From Phycisphaerae bacterium (GTDB lineage: Bacteria; Planctomycetota; Phycisphaerae; UBA1845), in NCBI GenBank assembly GCA_021604825.1, contig BQJS01000211.1:1-8034 (forward strand): a stretch of 8,034 nucleotides of DNA, given 5' to 3'. The position numbers and the translations under genes are program-made. The notes under the pieces are model-generated. The model saw only the letters and a list, made by a program, of their open reading frames with translations, was not told the origin of the DNA and made no database searches. Positions 1 to 6,433 of the stretch are shown in pieces; within the stretch, counting starts at the first letter, position 1; each line of letters begins with the position of its first letter.

Positions 1-876
1 CTTCAGGTACGAAATGCTCCACGGATCGGTTCGCAGTGAGTGTGCAAGCTGGTTATCTTGCACCTTGCCCGCCGCAAACGTCAAGACACTCTCCTGATAA
101 TCTGAATATTCGGGATTTAGGAAGTCGGCTTGGTACCATTGTATCAATTCTGACACCGCCCACTTCTTGTTTGACAGGTCAAACTTACTGCGTGTTTCAT
201 CTTCAAAGAACGCACGCGTCGCTTGATCCAACTGTGCATCGAGTCGGTCGGAAGCGTAGGCTTCGCGCTGTAGTTTCGGACATCCCACGGCGCAACACAC
301 CAACGCAAAATGAACGCGTGGGTCGCCTTTATCCGGCGCGAGTTGTTCAAACAAGTGACGTTTCTTGGCACCAACCGAATCCCACTGCCGCAGCAGGATT
401 TTTTTTTCGATGTCGTCGAGTCCGAGACGCTGACCAGCCACTGCAAATCGAATACCGACAAAGAAGCCCTTGTTCGGAGGCAACCCGTCGATGGGTTGAT
501 TGATGACCGAGAACGAGTCTTGGCCTTTCCTGTCATCGGGCAGGCGCAGCGTCACGCCATAGATCGCCAGAGCATTGTACGCATTGATCCAAAATGCCTT
601 GCGTTCGTTGCTGTCCCTTAATTTCGAAGGATCGGTTTTTGACAGACGCGCAACAAAGGCGAGTAGGTTCGAGTCGCTCTTGGCCGACGTGTAGTCAACC
701 AAACCGGACGGGCTGACATGAGCACTGAGGAACTTGCCCCAAGCAGAGGGGTTCGGCGCGGCGTCGATCACGGGAATGGGTGCATCCCATGCGAGTGCGG
801 ATGGTGGGATGATAAACACCGCACAGCCCAGCGCGATGAGCAATGTCGATCGCATTTGTTTGGTTTGAAACGGCAT
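1..876 (-). CDS. Exported DUF547-domain protein, 3' end cut by window edge
   Basis: The minus strand stays open for 292 codons from ATG 876-874 to the window edge. Residues 1-29 form a Sec signal peptide: basic start, hydrophobic stretch about 11-28, likely cleavage after ALA at 27-29. The mature part matches DUF547: FWINAYNALAIYG (95-107), DPRVHFALVCCAVGCPKL (185-202), a C-terminal SELIQWYQADF (242-252) and SISYL (287-291). Family members usually end a few residues after this last motif (ISYL followed by YDWSLN or similar), so only a handful of codons should be missing. DUF547 has no firmly established activity; its conserved His/Cys block resembles a papain-like or transglutaminase-like fold, which is inference. 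The start at 876 is preferred over the in-frame ATG at 855-853 because GGGAG (885-881) lies 4 bases upstream. Cys18 (ALGC) could suggest a lipoprotein, but the hydrophobic core continues past it. The gene is divergent from icd. Confidence 0.88.
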   Translation of the reverse strand, partial: MPFQTKQMRSTLLIALGCAVFIIPPSALAWDAPIPVIDAAPNPSAWGKFLSAHVSPSGLVDYTSAKSDSNLLAFVARLSKTDPSKLRDSNERKAFWINAYNALAIYGVTLRLPDDRKGQDSFSVINQPIDGLPPNKGFFVGIRFAVAGQRLGLDDIEKKILLRQWDSVGAKKRHLFEQLAPDKGDPRVHFALVCCAVGCPKLQREAYASDRLDAQLDQATRAFFEDETRSKFDLSNKKWAVSELIQWYQADFLNPEYSDYQESVLTFAAGKVQDNQLAHSLRTDPWSISYLK

Positions 877-880
877 GCGA

Positions 881-885
881 CTCCC
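881..885 (-). promoter_or_regulatory. Shine-Dalgarno of the DUF547 gene
   Basis: Minus-strand GGGAG is followed by a 4-base spacer and ATG 876-874. The alternative start 21 bases downstream has only CAAACCAAACAA before it, so this site decides the start. Confidence 0.5.
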
Positions 886-1054
886 AGTGGGCGGGGTTGG
901 GCGGATTGCGTTCCGCTGTTGCTTTGACAACGTTTTGATGTTCAACAGTAAGCCGCGCCCGGAAGCGCTTTCTTTTAGTCGAATTACCGGTTTTGGTCCA
1001 GCCAAGGGGGTTTTGCATTGACGACTGGCGGGGACGACCTGCTTGGGAGTTACA

Positions 1055-1083
1055 TTGACACTTTCCGGGGCGATGGTTACGAT
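1055..1083 (+). promoter_or_regulatory. Candidate sigma70 promoter for icd
   Basis: A perfect -35 hexamer TTGACA (1055-1060), a 17-base spacer, then TACGAT (1078-1083), matching the TATAAT consensus at 4 of 6 positions. Transcription would begin near 1090, giving a leader of about 60 bases before the icd start at 1150. It lies in the 273-base divergent gap between the DUF547 gene and icd. I found no equally good promoter on the minus strand. Its position argues against extending icd upstream to the in-frame TTG at 1018. Confidence 0.5.
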
Positions 1084-1135
1084 CCGCGACTCGCCTGTCG
1101 GCCAACAAATGTGTCATTTTTCAGGGAATTTTTGC

Positions 1136-1140
1136 AAGGA
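1136..1140 (+). promoter_or_regulatory. Shine-Dalgarno of icd
   Basis: AAGGA lies 9 bases before ATG 1150. It supports the 421-residue product over the longer TTG reading (1018) and the shorter ATG at 1204. Confidence 0.6.
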
Positions 1141-1149
1141 TCAGACGCG

Positions 1150-2415
1150 ATGAATACCGCCTCAGCAGAACTCAAGCCACCAACTTCAGGTGCCACAATT
1201 ACCATGGGCAAGGACGGCTTGAATGTCCCCAGCAATCCGATTATTCCGTTTATCGAAGGCGATGGCATCGGGCGAGATATCTGGCGGGCGGCTGTCCGCG
1301 TTTTCGATGCAGCCGTCGAAAAGGCTTACGGCGGTGAGCGTAAGGTTGAGTGGTTTGAAGTGCTGGCTGGCGAGAAGGCATTCGACGCCACCAAGTCATG
1401 GCTGCCCGACGAAACGCTTAAGGCGTTCGAGACATATTTGGTTGGAATCAAAGGGCCGCTCACGACACCTGTCGGCGGTGGCATTCGTTCCTTAAACGTT
1501 GCCCTGCGACAGAAGCTCGATCTCTACACGTGCCTTCGTCCGGTGCAGTACTTCACGGGCGTGCCGTCTCCGGTGAAGCATCCTGAAAAAACCGACATGG
1601 TCATCTTCCGTGAAAACTCGGAAGACATCTATGCGGGTATCGAATTTGAAAACGGTGCGGAAGACAATAAGCGATTCATGAAACTCTTCAAAGCCGAGTT
1701 TCCCGAGATGTACAAGAAGATTCGCTTCCCCGATTCGGCGGGCATCGGCATCAAGCCGGTTAGCCAGGAAGGCACCGAGCGGATCGTCAAAGCGGCGATC
1801 AAGTACGCGATCGACAACGACAAGCCGTCGGTCACTTTGATCCACAAGGGCAACATCATGAAATTCACCGAAGGTGGATTCCGTGATTGGGGCTACCAGA
1901 TTTCAAAGGACATGTTCGGCGCGACCGAGCTGGACGGCGGACCCTGGACACACTTCAAGAATCCCAAGACCGGCAAGCAGATCATCATCAAGGACGTCAT
2001 CGCCGACGCATTCCTTCAGCAGATCTTGACGCGTCCGGCTGAGTACAGCGTTATTACGACGATGAACCTCAATGGCGACTATATTTCGGATGCGCTCGCG
2101 GCATGCGTGGGCGGGATTGGAATCGCACCGGGCGGTAACATCAACTACGACACGGGCACCGCGATCTTTGAAGCGACGCACGGCACCGCGCCGAAGTACG
2201 CCGATCAGGACAAGGTTAACCCCGGTTCGGTGATTCTCTCCGGTGAGATGATGTTCCGTTATCTCGGTTGGACGGAAGCTGCCGACGCAGTGCTGAAGGG
2301 GATCGATGGCGCGATCGGTGCCAAGACCGTTACCTACGACTTCCACCGCCAGATGGAAGGCGCGACCTTGCTCAAGTGCAGCGAATTCGGTGACGCCGTT
2401 ATCAAGCACATGTAA
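1150..2415 (+). CDS. icd: NADP-dependent isocitrate dehydrogenase
   Basis: This TCA-cycle enzyme oxidatively decarboxylates isocitrate to 2-oxoglutarate, making NADPH in the cytoplasm. The 421-residue product follows E. coli Icd (416) almost end to end, from [13 protein letters not shown] (29-41) to [10 protein letters not shown] (409-418). Substrate residues by alignment from memory are Ser114, Asn116, Arg120, Arg130, Arg154, Tyr161 and Lys233; metal-binding Asp are 286, 310 and 314. NADP specificity is shown by Lys349 and Tyr350 in HGTAPKY plus Tyr396 and Arg400 (E. coli 344, 345, 391, 395). Ser114 matches the E. coli Ser113 phosphorylated by AceK, so kinase control is possible, but no aceK is present here. 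Relative to E. coli, about two residues are inserted around 331-336. The gene appears monocistronic, with its own promoter, Shine-Dalgarno and downstream hairpin. Confidence 0.98.
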   Translation: MNTASAELKPPTSGATITMGKDGLNVPSNPIIPFIEGDGIGRDIWRAAVRVFDAAVEKAYGGERKVEWFEVLAGEKAFDATKSWLPDETLKAFETYLVGIKGPLTTPVGGGIRSLNVALRQKLDLYTCLRPVQYFTGVPSPVKHPEKTDMVIFRENSEDIYAGIEFENGAEDNKRFMKLFKAEFPEMYKKIRFPDSAGIGIKPVSQEGTERIVKAAIKYAIDNDKPSVTLIHKGNIMKFTEGGFRDWGYQISKDMFGATELDGGPWTHFKNPKTGKQIIIKDVIADAFLQQILTRPAEYSVITTMNLNGDYISDALAACVGGIGIAPGGNINYDTGTAIFEATHGTAPKYADQDKVNPGSVILSGEMMFRYLGWTEAADAVLKGIDGAIGAKTVTYDFHRQMEGATLLKCSEFGDAVIKHM

Positions 2416-2422
2416 CCAGTAG

Positions 2423-2446
2423 GGTGCGTCCCGGACGCACCGTTTT
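2423..2446 (+). terminator. Perfect hairpin 7 bases after icd, probable terminator
   Basis: GGTGCGTC (2423-2430) pairs perfectly with GACGCACC (2434-2441) around a CCG loop, then GTTTT follows. The GC-rich 8-bp stem so close to the icd stop fits intrinsic termination, although the U tract is only four bases. The same palindrome could instead be a copy of a dispersed repeat (see findings). Confidence 0.55.
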
Positions 2447-2535
2447 GAAACGAAAGCGTCTGCAATGATCGTCAGTCCCCCACCCTTCCGCTGCGCTCAA
2501 GAACGGGGCACCCGCATCAAGCACGTGAAACAAAC

Positions 2536-3522
2536 ATGAACAAGCGACGACTGGGACATAGCGGCATTGAAGTTTCTGAGGTCAGTCTCGGTTGCTGGAC
2601 GATGGGCGGTCCCAACTGGTCGCAGGGTGTTCCGGTCGGGTGGGCTGACGTCGATGAGTCCGAGTGTGTTGACGCTGTTCATCATGCGATCGATCAAGGC
2701 GTCAACCATTTCGACAATGCCGATGTCTACGGCAACGGTCGGGCGGAGCGGATGCTTGCCAAGGCGTTGGGCGAGCGGCGCAAGGATGTGATCGTCGCTA
2801 CCAAGGTCGGTCACTTCAAGGGCACCGCAGTCCATGCCTACGACCCGCTGCACATTCGTCATCAATGCGAGCAATCGCTGCGCAATCTAAATACCGACTA
2901 CATCGACGTTTACTACTTCCACCACGGCGACTTCGGCGAGTCCGATGCGTATGTCGATGGTGCGGTCGAAGTGGTCAATCGCCTCAAGGACGAAGGCAAG
3001 ATTCGGGCGATCGGATTGAGCGCGTACAGCGACGACGACTTCACGCGCCTCGTTCCAAAGATCAAACCCACGGTTCTGCAAAGTTGGGCCCACTGCATGG
3101 ACGACGGTTTCATCCGCAGGGGTGGGGCGGTCAACCAACTGCTCGAAGCGCACGACATGGCATTCGTCGCGTTCAGCCCGCTCAATCAGGGGATTCTGCT
3201 CGGTAAGTACAGCAGCGAGAAAGCGCCATCATTTCCGGAAGGCGACATCCGCAGCAGCCGCGACAAGTTCAAAGCCGAAGGGTTGCGGGCGGCCAACGTC
3301 TGCGTCGATCAGATCAAAGAGATGTTCGGTTCGTCGGTCGAAGAGATGGCCCGCGTCGCGCTGCAATACGTGCTCGCCCACGATCGCGTCGCGTGCGTGA
3401 TTCCCGGTTTCCGCAACCAGCGTCAAGTCGAATGTAACTTGTCAGCCGCCGGCAATCCGCTGACCGATGCCGAAGTGCAAGCCATCCGCGACATCTACGC
3501 AGCGTGTCCGGTAGGGCAGTAA
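2536..3522 (+). CDS. Aldo/keto reductase family oxidoreductase
   Basis: A 328-residue TIM-barrel NAD(P)H-dependent oxidoreductase, of normal length for the family. The catalytic tetrad is visible: Asp60 in HFDNADVYG (58-66), Tyr65, Lys90 in ATKVG (88-92) and His129 in YIDVYYFHHGD (122-132). The N-terminal RRLGHSGIEVSEVSLG (4-19) and NADPH-contacting IPGFRNQRQVECNL (289-302) are also typical. It resembles the group of general AKRs that includes IolS/YajO-type proteins. The substrate cannot be told from sequence, and the neighbours do not suggest a pathway. No signal peptide is present, so it should be cytoplasmic. The start is the first ATG that precedes the conserved N-terminus; the upstream sequence lacks a clear Shine-Dalgarno. 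It follows the icd hairpin by about 90 bases and its stop lies one base from the converging pgeF stop. Confidence 0.93.
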   Translation: MNKRRLGHSGIEVSEVSLGCWTMGGPNWSQGVPVGWADVDESECVDAVHHAIDQGVNHFDNADVYGNGRAERMLAKALGERRKDVIVATKVGHFKGTAVHAYDPLHIRHQCEQSLRNLNTDYIDVYYFHHGDFGESDAYVDGAVEVVNRLKDEGKIRAIGLSAYSDDDFTRLVPKIKPTVLQSWAHCMDDGFIRRGGAVNQLLEAHDMAFVAFSPLNQGILLGKYSSEKAPSFPEGDIRSSRDKFKAEGLRAANVCVDQIKEMFGSSVEEMARVALQYVLAHDRVACVIPGFRNQRQVECNLSAAGNPLTDAEVQAIRDIYAACPVGQ

Positions 3523-3523
3523 C

Positions 3524-4330
3524 TCAATCGGCAATTCGAGCAAGCAACGCCGCCTGCCCAGCATTGGGCCCTTGCCGTCGGTAAGAAAAGAACCGCGTAT
3601 CACAGATCGTGCATTGCGTCGGCAGGGCGATTCGCTCTGGTGCGATACCGCAATGTTCTAACTGCATGGCGATCATAACGGGTAGGTCGAGATACAACTT
3701 CGATTCGCCATCAATGTCACTTTCACGGCGCAAAACTCTCGCCGGGTTAACCGCGCTAGCTTCGACTTGTTGGGCTACATCATCTTTGATTTCATAGCAG
3801 CACGCACCGGCGCAAGGCCCGACGACTGCCCACGCATCCGGCGCGTTTGCGCCCGCCGTGTCAGTCATTGCAGCCACGAGTTTGGCAGCGACATTCAAAC
3901 ACGACCCCTTCCACCCGCTGTGCGCAAGTCCGAGTGCGTTGTGGGCGGTGTCACACACCATGACGATCGGGCAATCCGCAGTAAACGCCATGATTGCAAC
4001 GTCGGAATCCGAAGTGACGAATCCGTCCATGCCATCGAAAACACGATTCCCATCGGCGGCAGTGACGATCGCGATGTTCTGGTCGTGGGCTTGTTTCGCG
4101 CAAACGAGTTGTTCGATAGACGAACCAACGGCTGCGCATGCTTTGTCGCGGCGCGAGTGTGTGCTGTCCGTATCGTTGCCGCTTGTTGAAGAGATGTTGT
4201 AACCGAGCGGTGCGAACACGTGATGCACGCCGCCAGATTTGTTGACGAATAACGATTGCCAGAACACATCCGATGGTTCGGTCGGAGGCGACCAGCCGGC
4301 GTTTGCGTATTGGTGTCGTGTGGCCGTCAC
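3524..4330 (-). CDS. pgeF: PgeF/YfiH-family laccase-domain protein (peptidoglycan editing factor)
   Basis: A 268-residue member of the YfiH/LACC1 multicopper-oxidase-like family. In E. coli the homologue removes wrongly incorporated L-Ser from peptidoglycan precursors; other members act on purine nucleosides. The metal site is complete: His82 in CAKQAH (77-82), Cys120 in FTADC (116-120) and His137 in LAHSGWKG (135-142). The C-terminal CTICDTRFFSYRRQG (240-254) is the family signature. The 'laccase' name does not imply copper or phenol oxidation. The start is GTG 4330-4328, overlapping the upstream dehydrogenase stop as GTGA, which suggests translational coupling; no clear Shine-Dalgarno is visible. 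The N-terminal 25 residues or so are poorly family-like, so a later start is possible. It is the last gene of a three-gene minus-strand unit and converges on the aldo/keto reductase with no room for a terminator. The biochemical role here is inferred from family only. Confidence 0.9.
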   Translation of the reverse strand: MTATRHQYANAGWSPPTEPSDVFWQSLFVNKSGGVHHVFAPLGYNISSTSGNDTDSTHSRRDKACAAVGSSIEQLVCAKQAHDQNIAIVTAADGNRVFDGMDGFVTSDSDVAIMAFTADCPIVMVCDTAHNALGLAHSGWKGSCLNVAAKLVAAMTDTAGANAPDAWAVVGPCAGACCYEIKDDVAQQVEASAVNPARVLRRESDIDGESKLYLDLPVMIAMQLEHCGIAPERIALPTQCTICDTRFFSYRRQGPNAGQAALLARIAD

Positions 4331-5283
4331 GGATTAATCTTGAGCAGGACTTTGACGGTACTGGGTTTGGCGTTGATCTCAAACGCTTCGAGCCCTCGTT
4401 CGATGCCGATGGTGCGGCTGATCATGGATCGCACGTCGATCTGCCGGCGGGCGAGCGAGGCGATGGCGTCGGCGAAGGGGCCACACCGACTGCCGACGAT
4501 GTTGACTTCGTTGATGACCGTGGGGGCAAGGTCGATCTTGCCGCCATCTGCGTAGGTGCTCTTGAGGACGATCGTTCCGCGTGGGCGGACCAGTTGTTGG
4601 GCGATCGCCAAGCCTTCGGGTGAGCCTGTGCATTCGATGACGACATCGCGATCCTGGCGGGGGGCTAACCGCTGTACATCGATCGATTGGATGTGTTTCT
4701 TCTCGGCTAACTCTAGCGTATGCGGGTTTCGGCCCACCACATCGAGGCGGCAGTCGAGCGTTGAGATGACCTGGGCGATGAGTAGTCCGAGCTTGCCGCT
4801 GCCGACCACGCTGACGTGCATGCGATCGTCGAGCGGGACCTGCTTGATGACTTGCCAAGCTGCTGCGAGCGGTTCGACGAAAACGGCTTCCTCGTCGGAG
4901 ACGGTATCGGGGATTTCGTGCAGGTTGCGGACCGGCATGGTGACGAAGTCCGCAAAACACCCGTCCTTGTTGAGGATTCCGAGGACGGTGCGATTGGGGC
5001 AGTGATTCGACAAACCGGCTTGGCACATGGCACACGTCTGGCACACGCAATTGATCTCGCAGGCAACGCGCTTGCCCACCCACTCGTCCGGTCCGGTGAC
5101 AACTTCGCCGACCATTTCGTGACCAAGCACGCCGGCAAAGCCCATGTACCCTTGCATGATAGCCACATCGGTGCTGCAAAGCCCTGCGTAGCGCACCTTG
5201 ATCAGGCACTCGTTGTCCGTCGGTACCGGATCCGGGTGGTCCTCTCGAAATGTCAATTGTTTGTCGAAGACGAGGGCTTTCAA
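4327..5283 (-). CDS. Zinc-dependent medium-chain alcohol dehydrogenase
   Basis: A 318-residue MDR-superfamily oxidoreductase, related to threonine/sorbitol-type dehydrogenases, of normal length if begun at TTG 5283. Catalytic zinc ligands are Cys36 (GLCSTD), His55 and Glu56 (GHE), with Glu137 in VEPLA. Structural zinc cysteines are 81, 84, 87 and 95 (C-x2-C-x2-C-x7-C). The Rossmann nucleotide-binding loop is VVGSGKLG (159-166). The frame stays open upstream to 5478, but that extension overlaps the HEAT gene's coding end and is not family-like. The canonical beginning KALVFDKQL follows the TTG directly, and AGGAA sits 7 bases before it. Substrate is unknown; the sequence lacks the features that would assign a specific alcohol or sugar. 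It starts 16 bases after the HEAT gene stop and overlaps pgeF by 4 bases, so all three are probably cotranscribed. Confidence 0.92.
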   Translation of the reverse strand: MKALVFDKQLTFREDHPDPVPTDNECLIKVRYAGLCSTDVAIMQGYMGFAGVLGHEMVGEVVTGPDEWVGKRVACEINCVCQTCAMCQAGLSNHCPNRTVLGILNKDGCFADFVTMPVRNLHEIPDTVSDEEAVFVEPLAAAWQVIKQVPLDDRMHVSVVGSGKLGLLIAQVISTLDCRLDVVGRNPHTLELAEKKHIQSIDVQRLAPRQDRDVVIECTGSPEGLAIAQQLVRPRGTIVLKSTYADGGKIDLAPTVINEVNIVGSRCGPFADAIASLARRQIDVRSMISRTIGIERGLEAFEINAKPSTVKVLLKINP

Positions 5284-5290
5284 TTCTGCA

Positions 5291-5295
5291 TTCCT
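5291..5295 (-). promoter_or_regulatory. Shine-Dalgarno deciding the dehydrogenase TTG start
   Basis: Minus-strand AGGAA (5295-5291) is followed by a 7-base spacer and TTG 5283-5281. The nearby ATG at 5291-5289 is out of frame and meets a stop after three codons, so TTG is the credible start. Confidence 0.6.
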
Positions 5296-5299
5296 GAAT

Positions 5300-6040
5300 C
5301 TACTTCTTCCATTTGAACCATGACCGTTTGGCCGGTTCTTCCGGCGGTGCGTCGGTTGGGGCATTGGCAAAAGGATCGGCGACGCCCGACACAAAATTCC
5401 GCCAGTCATCCGCATTGCAATCGTACGATTCGCCAGTGAGTCGGTGTAGCGATTTTTCAGCTTCGTAGCAAATGCCAAAATCGCGTTGACTCAATGCCGC
5501 GATCAAAATGTCCAGCGACTGACGCTCCGGAAAACAACCGAGCATCCGAACAGCTTCCAGTCGCACGTGACGCGATCGATCGTTTTCGACAACCTGTCCG
5601 GCCAGCCCAACCGAAGGCGCAAGTTGATCGCTCGAAACGCGGTCTTCATCGATGCAACGTCGAACCGTCTTTAGCGCCATCGATCGGACGGCCGCATTGT
5701 CGGCAGGGAGCTTGGCGTCGCGATCTGTCTCCAGGATCGCGATCGCGGTGTCACACGATTCGGGCATCCGCGATTGATCCAACGCCAGCATCGCCGCCGA
5801 CCGAACGGGTTCGCTCTCGTCCTGGTTGGCGATATCGATCAACGCTTCAATCACGGGCGGTTCGGTTAGCTGTTTGCTCTCGCCAAGACGATGGATGGCA
5901 TTGCGGCGTTCGTCGGCGGATGGATCGTTGGTTGCCACGGTGATGTAATGTTCGACATCGCCACGCGTCAACATCATCGACGGTTTGCGATCGCGAAACG
6001 TGCCTTTACATCCGGTTGAAACGACGAATCCGAATAACAC
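5300..6040 (-). CDS. HEAT-repeat lipoprotein
   Basis: A protein of 246 residues if begun at GTG 6040, built of helical HEAT repeats that usually serve as protein-binding scaffolds. Repeats are visible around 42-56, 61-90, 95-130 and 157-203, including the paired helices VRSAAMLALDQS (79-90) and VRLEAVRMLGCF (159-170). A motif common in planctomycete HEAT proteins, L-x-x-LTG then D-x-W (198-213), ends the domain. The N-terminus reads VVSTGC (6-11), a lipobox with Cys11, so it is probably anchored in a membrane. After the repeats come a Pro/acidic linker (about 222-236) and a basic tail, KRSWFKWKK. The GTG start leaves an unusually short, uncharged signal peptide. The same frame upstream encodes a better one but has no ATG, GTG or TTG (see findings). 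It is the first gene of the unit with the dehydrogenase and pgeF. The binding partner is unknown. Confidence 0.82.
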   Translation of the reverse strand: MLFGFVVSTGCKGTFRDRKPSMMLTRGDVEHYITVATNDPSADERRNAIHRLGESKQLTEPPVIEALIDIANQDESEPVRSAAMLALDQSRMPESCDTAIAILETDRDAKLPADNAAVRSMALKTVRRCIDEDRVSSDQLAPSVGLAGQVVENDRSRHVRLEAVRMLGCFPERQSLDILIAALSQRDFGICYEAEKSLHRLTGESYDCNADDWRNFVSGVADPFANAPTDAPPEEPAKRSWFKWKK

Positions 6041-6088
6041 GAATGCGACGATTTGCCCAGGTGTCAGCCGCCTGTAGCCTCGATCAAT

Positions 6089-6433
6089 GTGCCTCGTGGA
6101 TTGGGATTTCTTGTCGACGATGGGATAGCTCCGAATTCGTGATGTATCGAGTTGTCAGCCGCCGCAAATTACCACCTTTGTCTGACCCGCTCAATGGACA
6201 TATCTGCCGACCCGTGTAGCGTGCCTGTGAAACCATGGCGGTGCGTGTCAGCTTTGCCATAGACGGCACCGCAAAGCGCTTCTACAATGCGAACCGCCCG
6301 TCTCGGAAGTGCCGGATGTTGGTTTGTCCGGTCGATGCCGAATGGGCGGACAGGCAAGTCATCTCGACCCGGTTTTGGGTCACGACTCGGCATGATTCGC
6401 TATTGCGTGAGTTCTGGAAAAGGAGTTCGCTCA
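6089..6433. other. Divergent intergenic region, no gene recognised
   Basis: The stretch separates the HEAT lipoprotein (minus) from the BamD-like gene (plus), so it should carry promoters for both, but I could not pick a convincing -35/-10 pair on either strand. The open frames here lack family-like protein sequence. A small hairpin, GACCC (6366-6370) with GGGTC (6377-6381) around GGTTTT, lies within it and could be chance. The 10-base string GTCAGCCGCC occurs at 6154-6163 and again in the HEAT gene upstream frame at 6063-6072. Confidence 0.5.
6418..6425 (+). promoter_or_regulatory. Strong Shine-Dalgarno deciding a TTG start
   Basis: AAAAGGAG is followed by exactly 8 bases and TTG 6434, in frame with the BamD-like protein. 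It is the best ribosome binding site in the window and places the start directly before a plausible signal peptide, rejecting the longer readings from 6287 or 6392. Confidence 0.7.

Noticed and set aside
36..621. Plus-strand and other-frame open frames across the left edge
   Set aside because: They overlap the minus-strand DUF547 gene, which has clear family motifs; their translations are low-complexity and unlike known proteins.
1018..1149. In-frame upstream extension of icd to a TTG start
   Set aside because: The extra 44 residues have no family match, the predicted promoter lies inside the extension, and AAGGA is well placed before ATG 1150.
2446..2470. TTGAAA as a -35 element for the aldo/keto reductase
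   Set aside because: No acceptable -10 hexamer at 16-18 bases spacing.
4816..5316. 166-codon plus-strand open frame opposite the dehydrogenase
   Set aside because: It is antisense to the zinc-binding and N-terminal region of a well-supported gene and shows no domain; long antisense frames are expected in GC-rich coding DNA.
5284..5478. Extended N-terminus for the dehydrogenase
   Set aside because: The extension overlaps the end of the HEAT gene in another frame, is Arg/Pro-rich and not family-like, and the TTG at 5283 has its own Shine-Dalgarno.
6366..6381. Small GACCC/GGGTC hairpin upstream of the BamD-like gene
   Set aside because: Only five base pairs, no following T run, and no gene end nearby; too weak to call a terminator or regulatory element.
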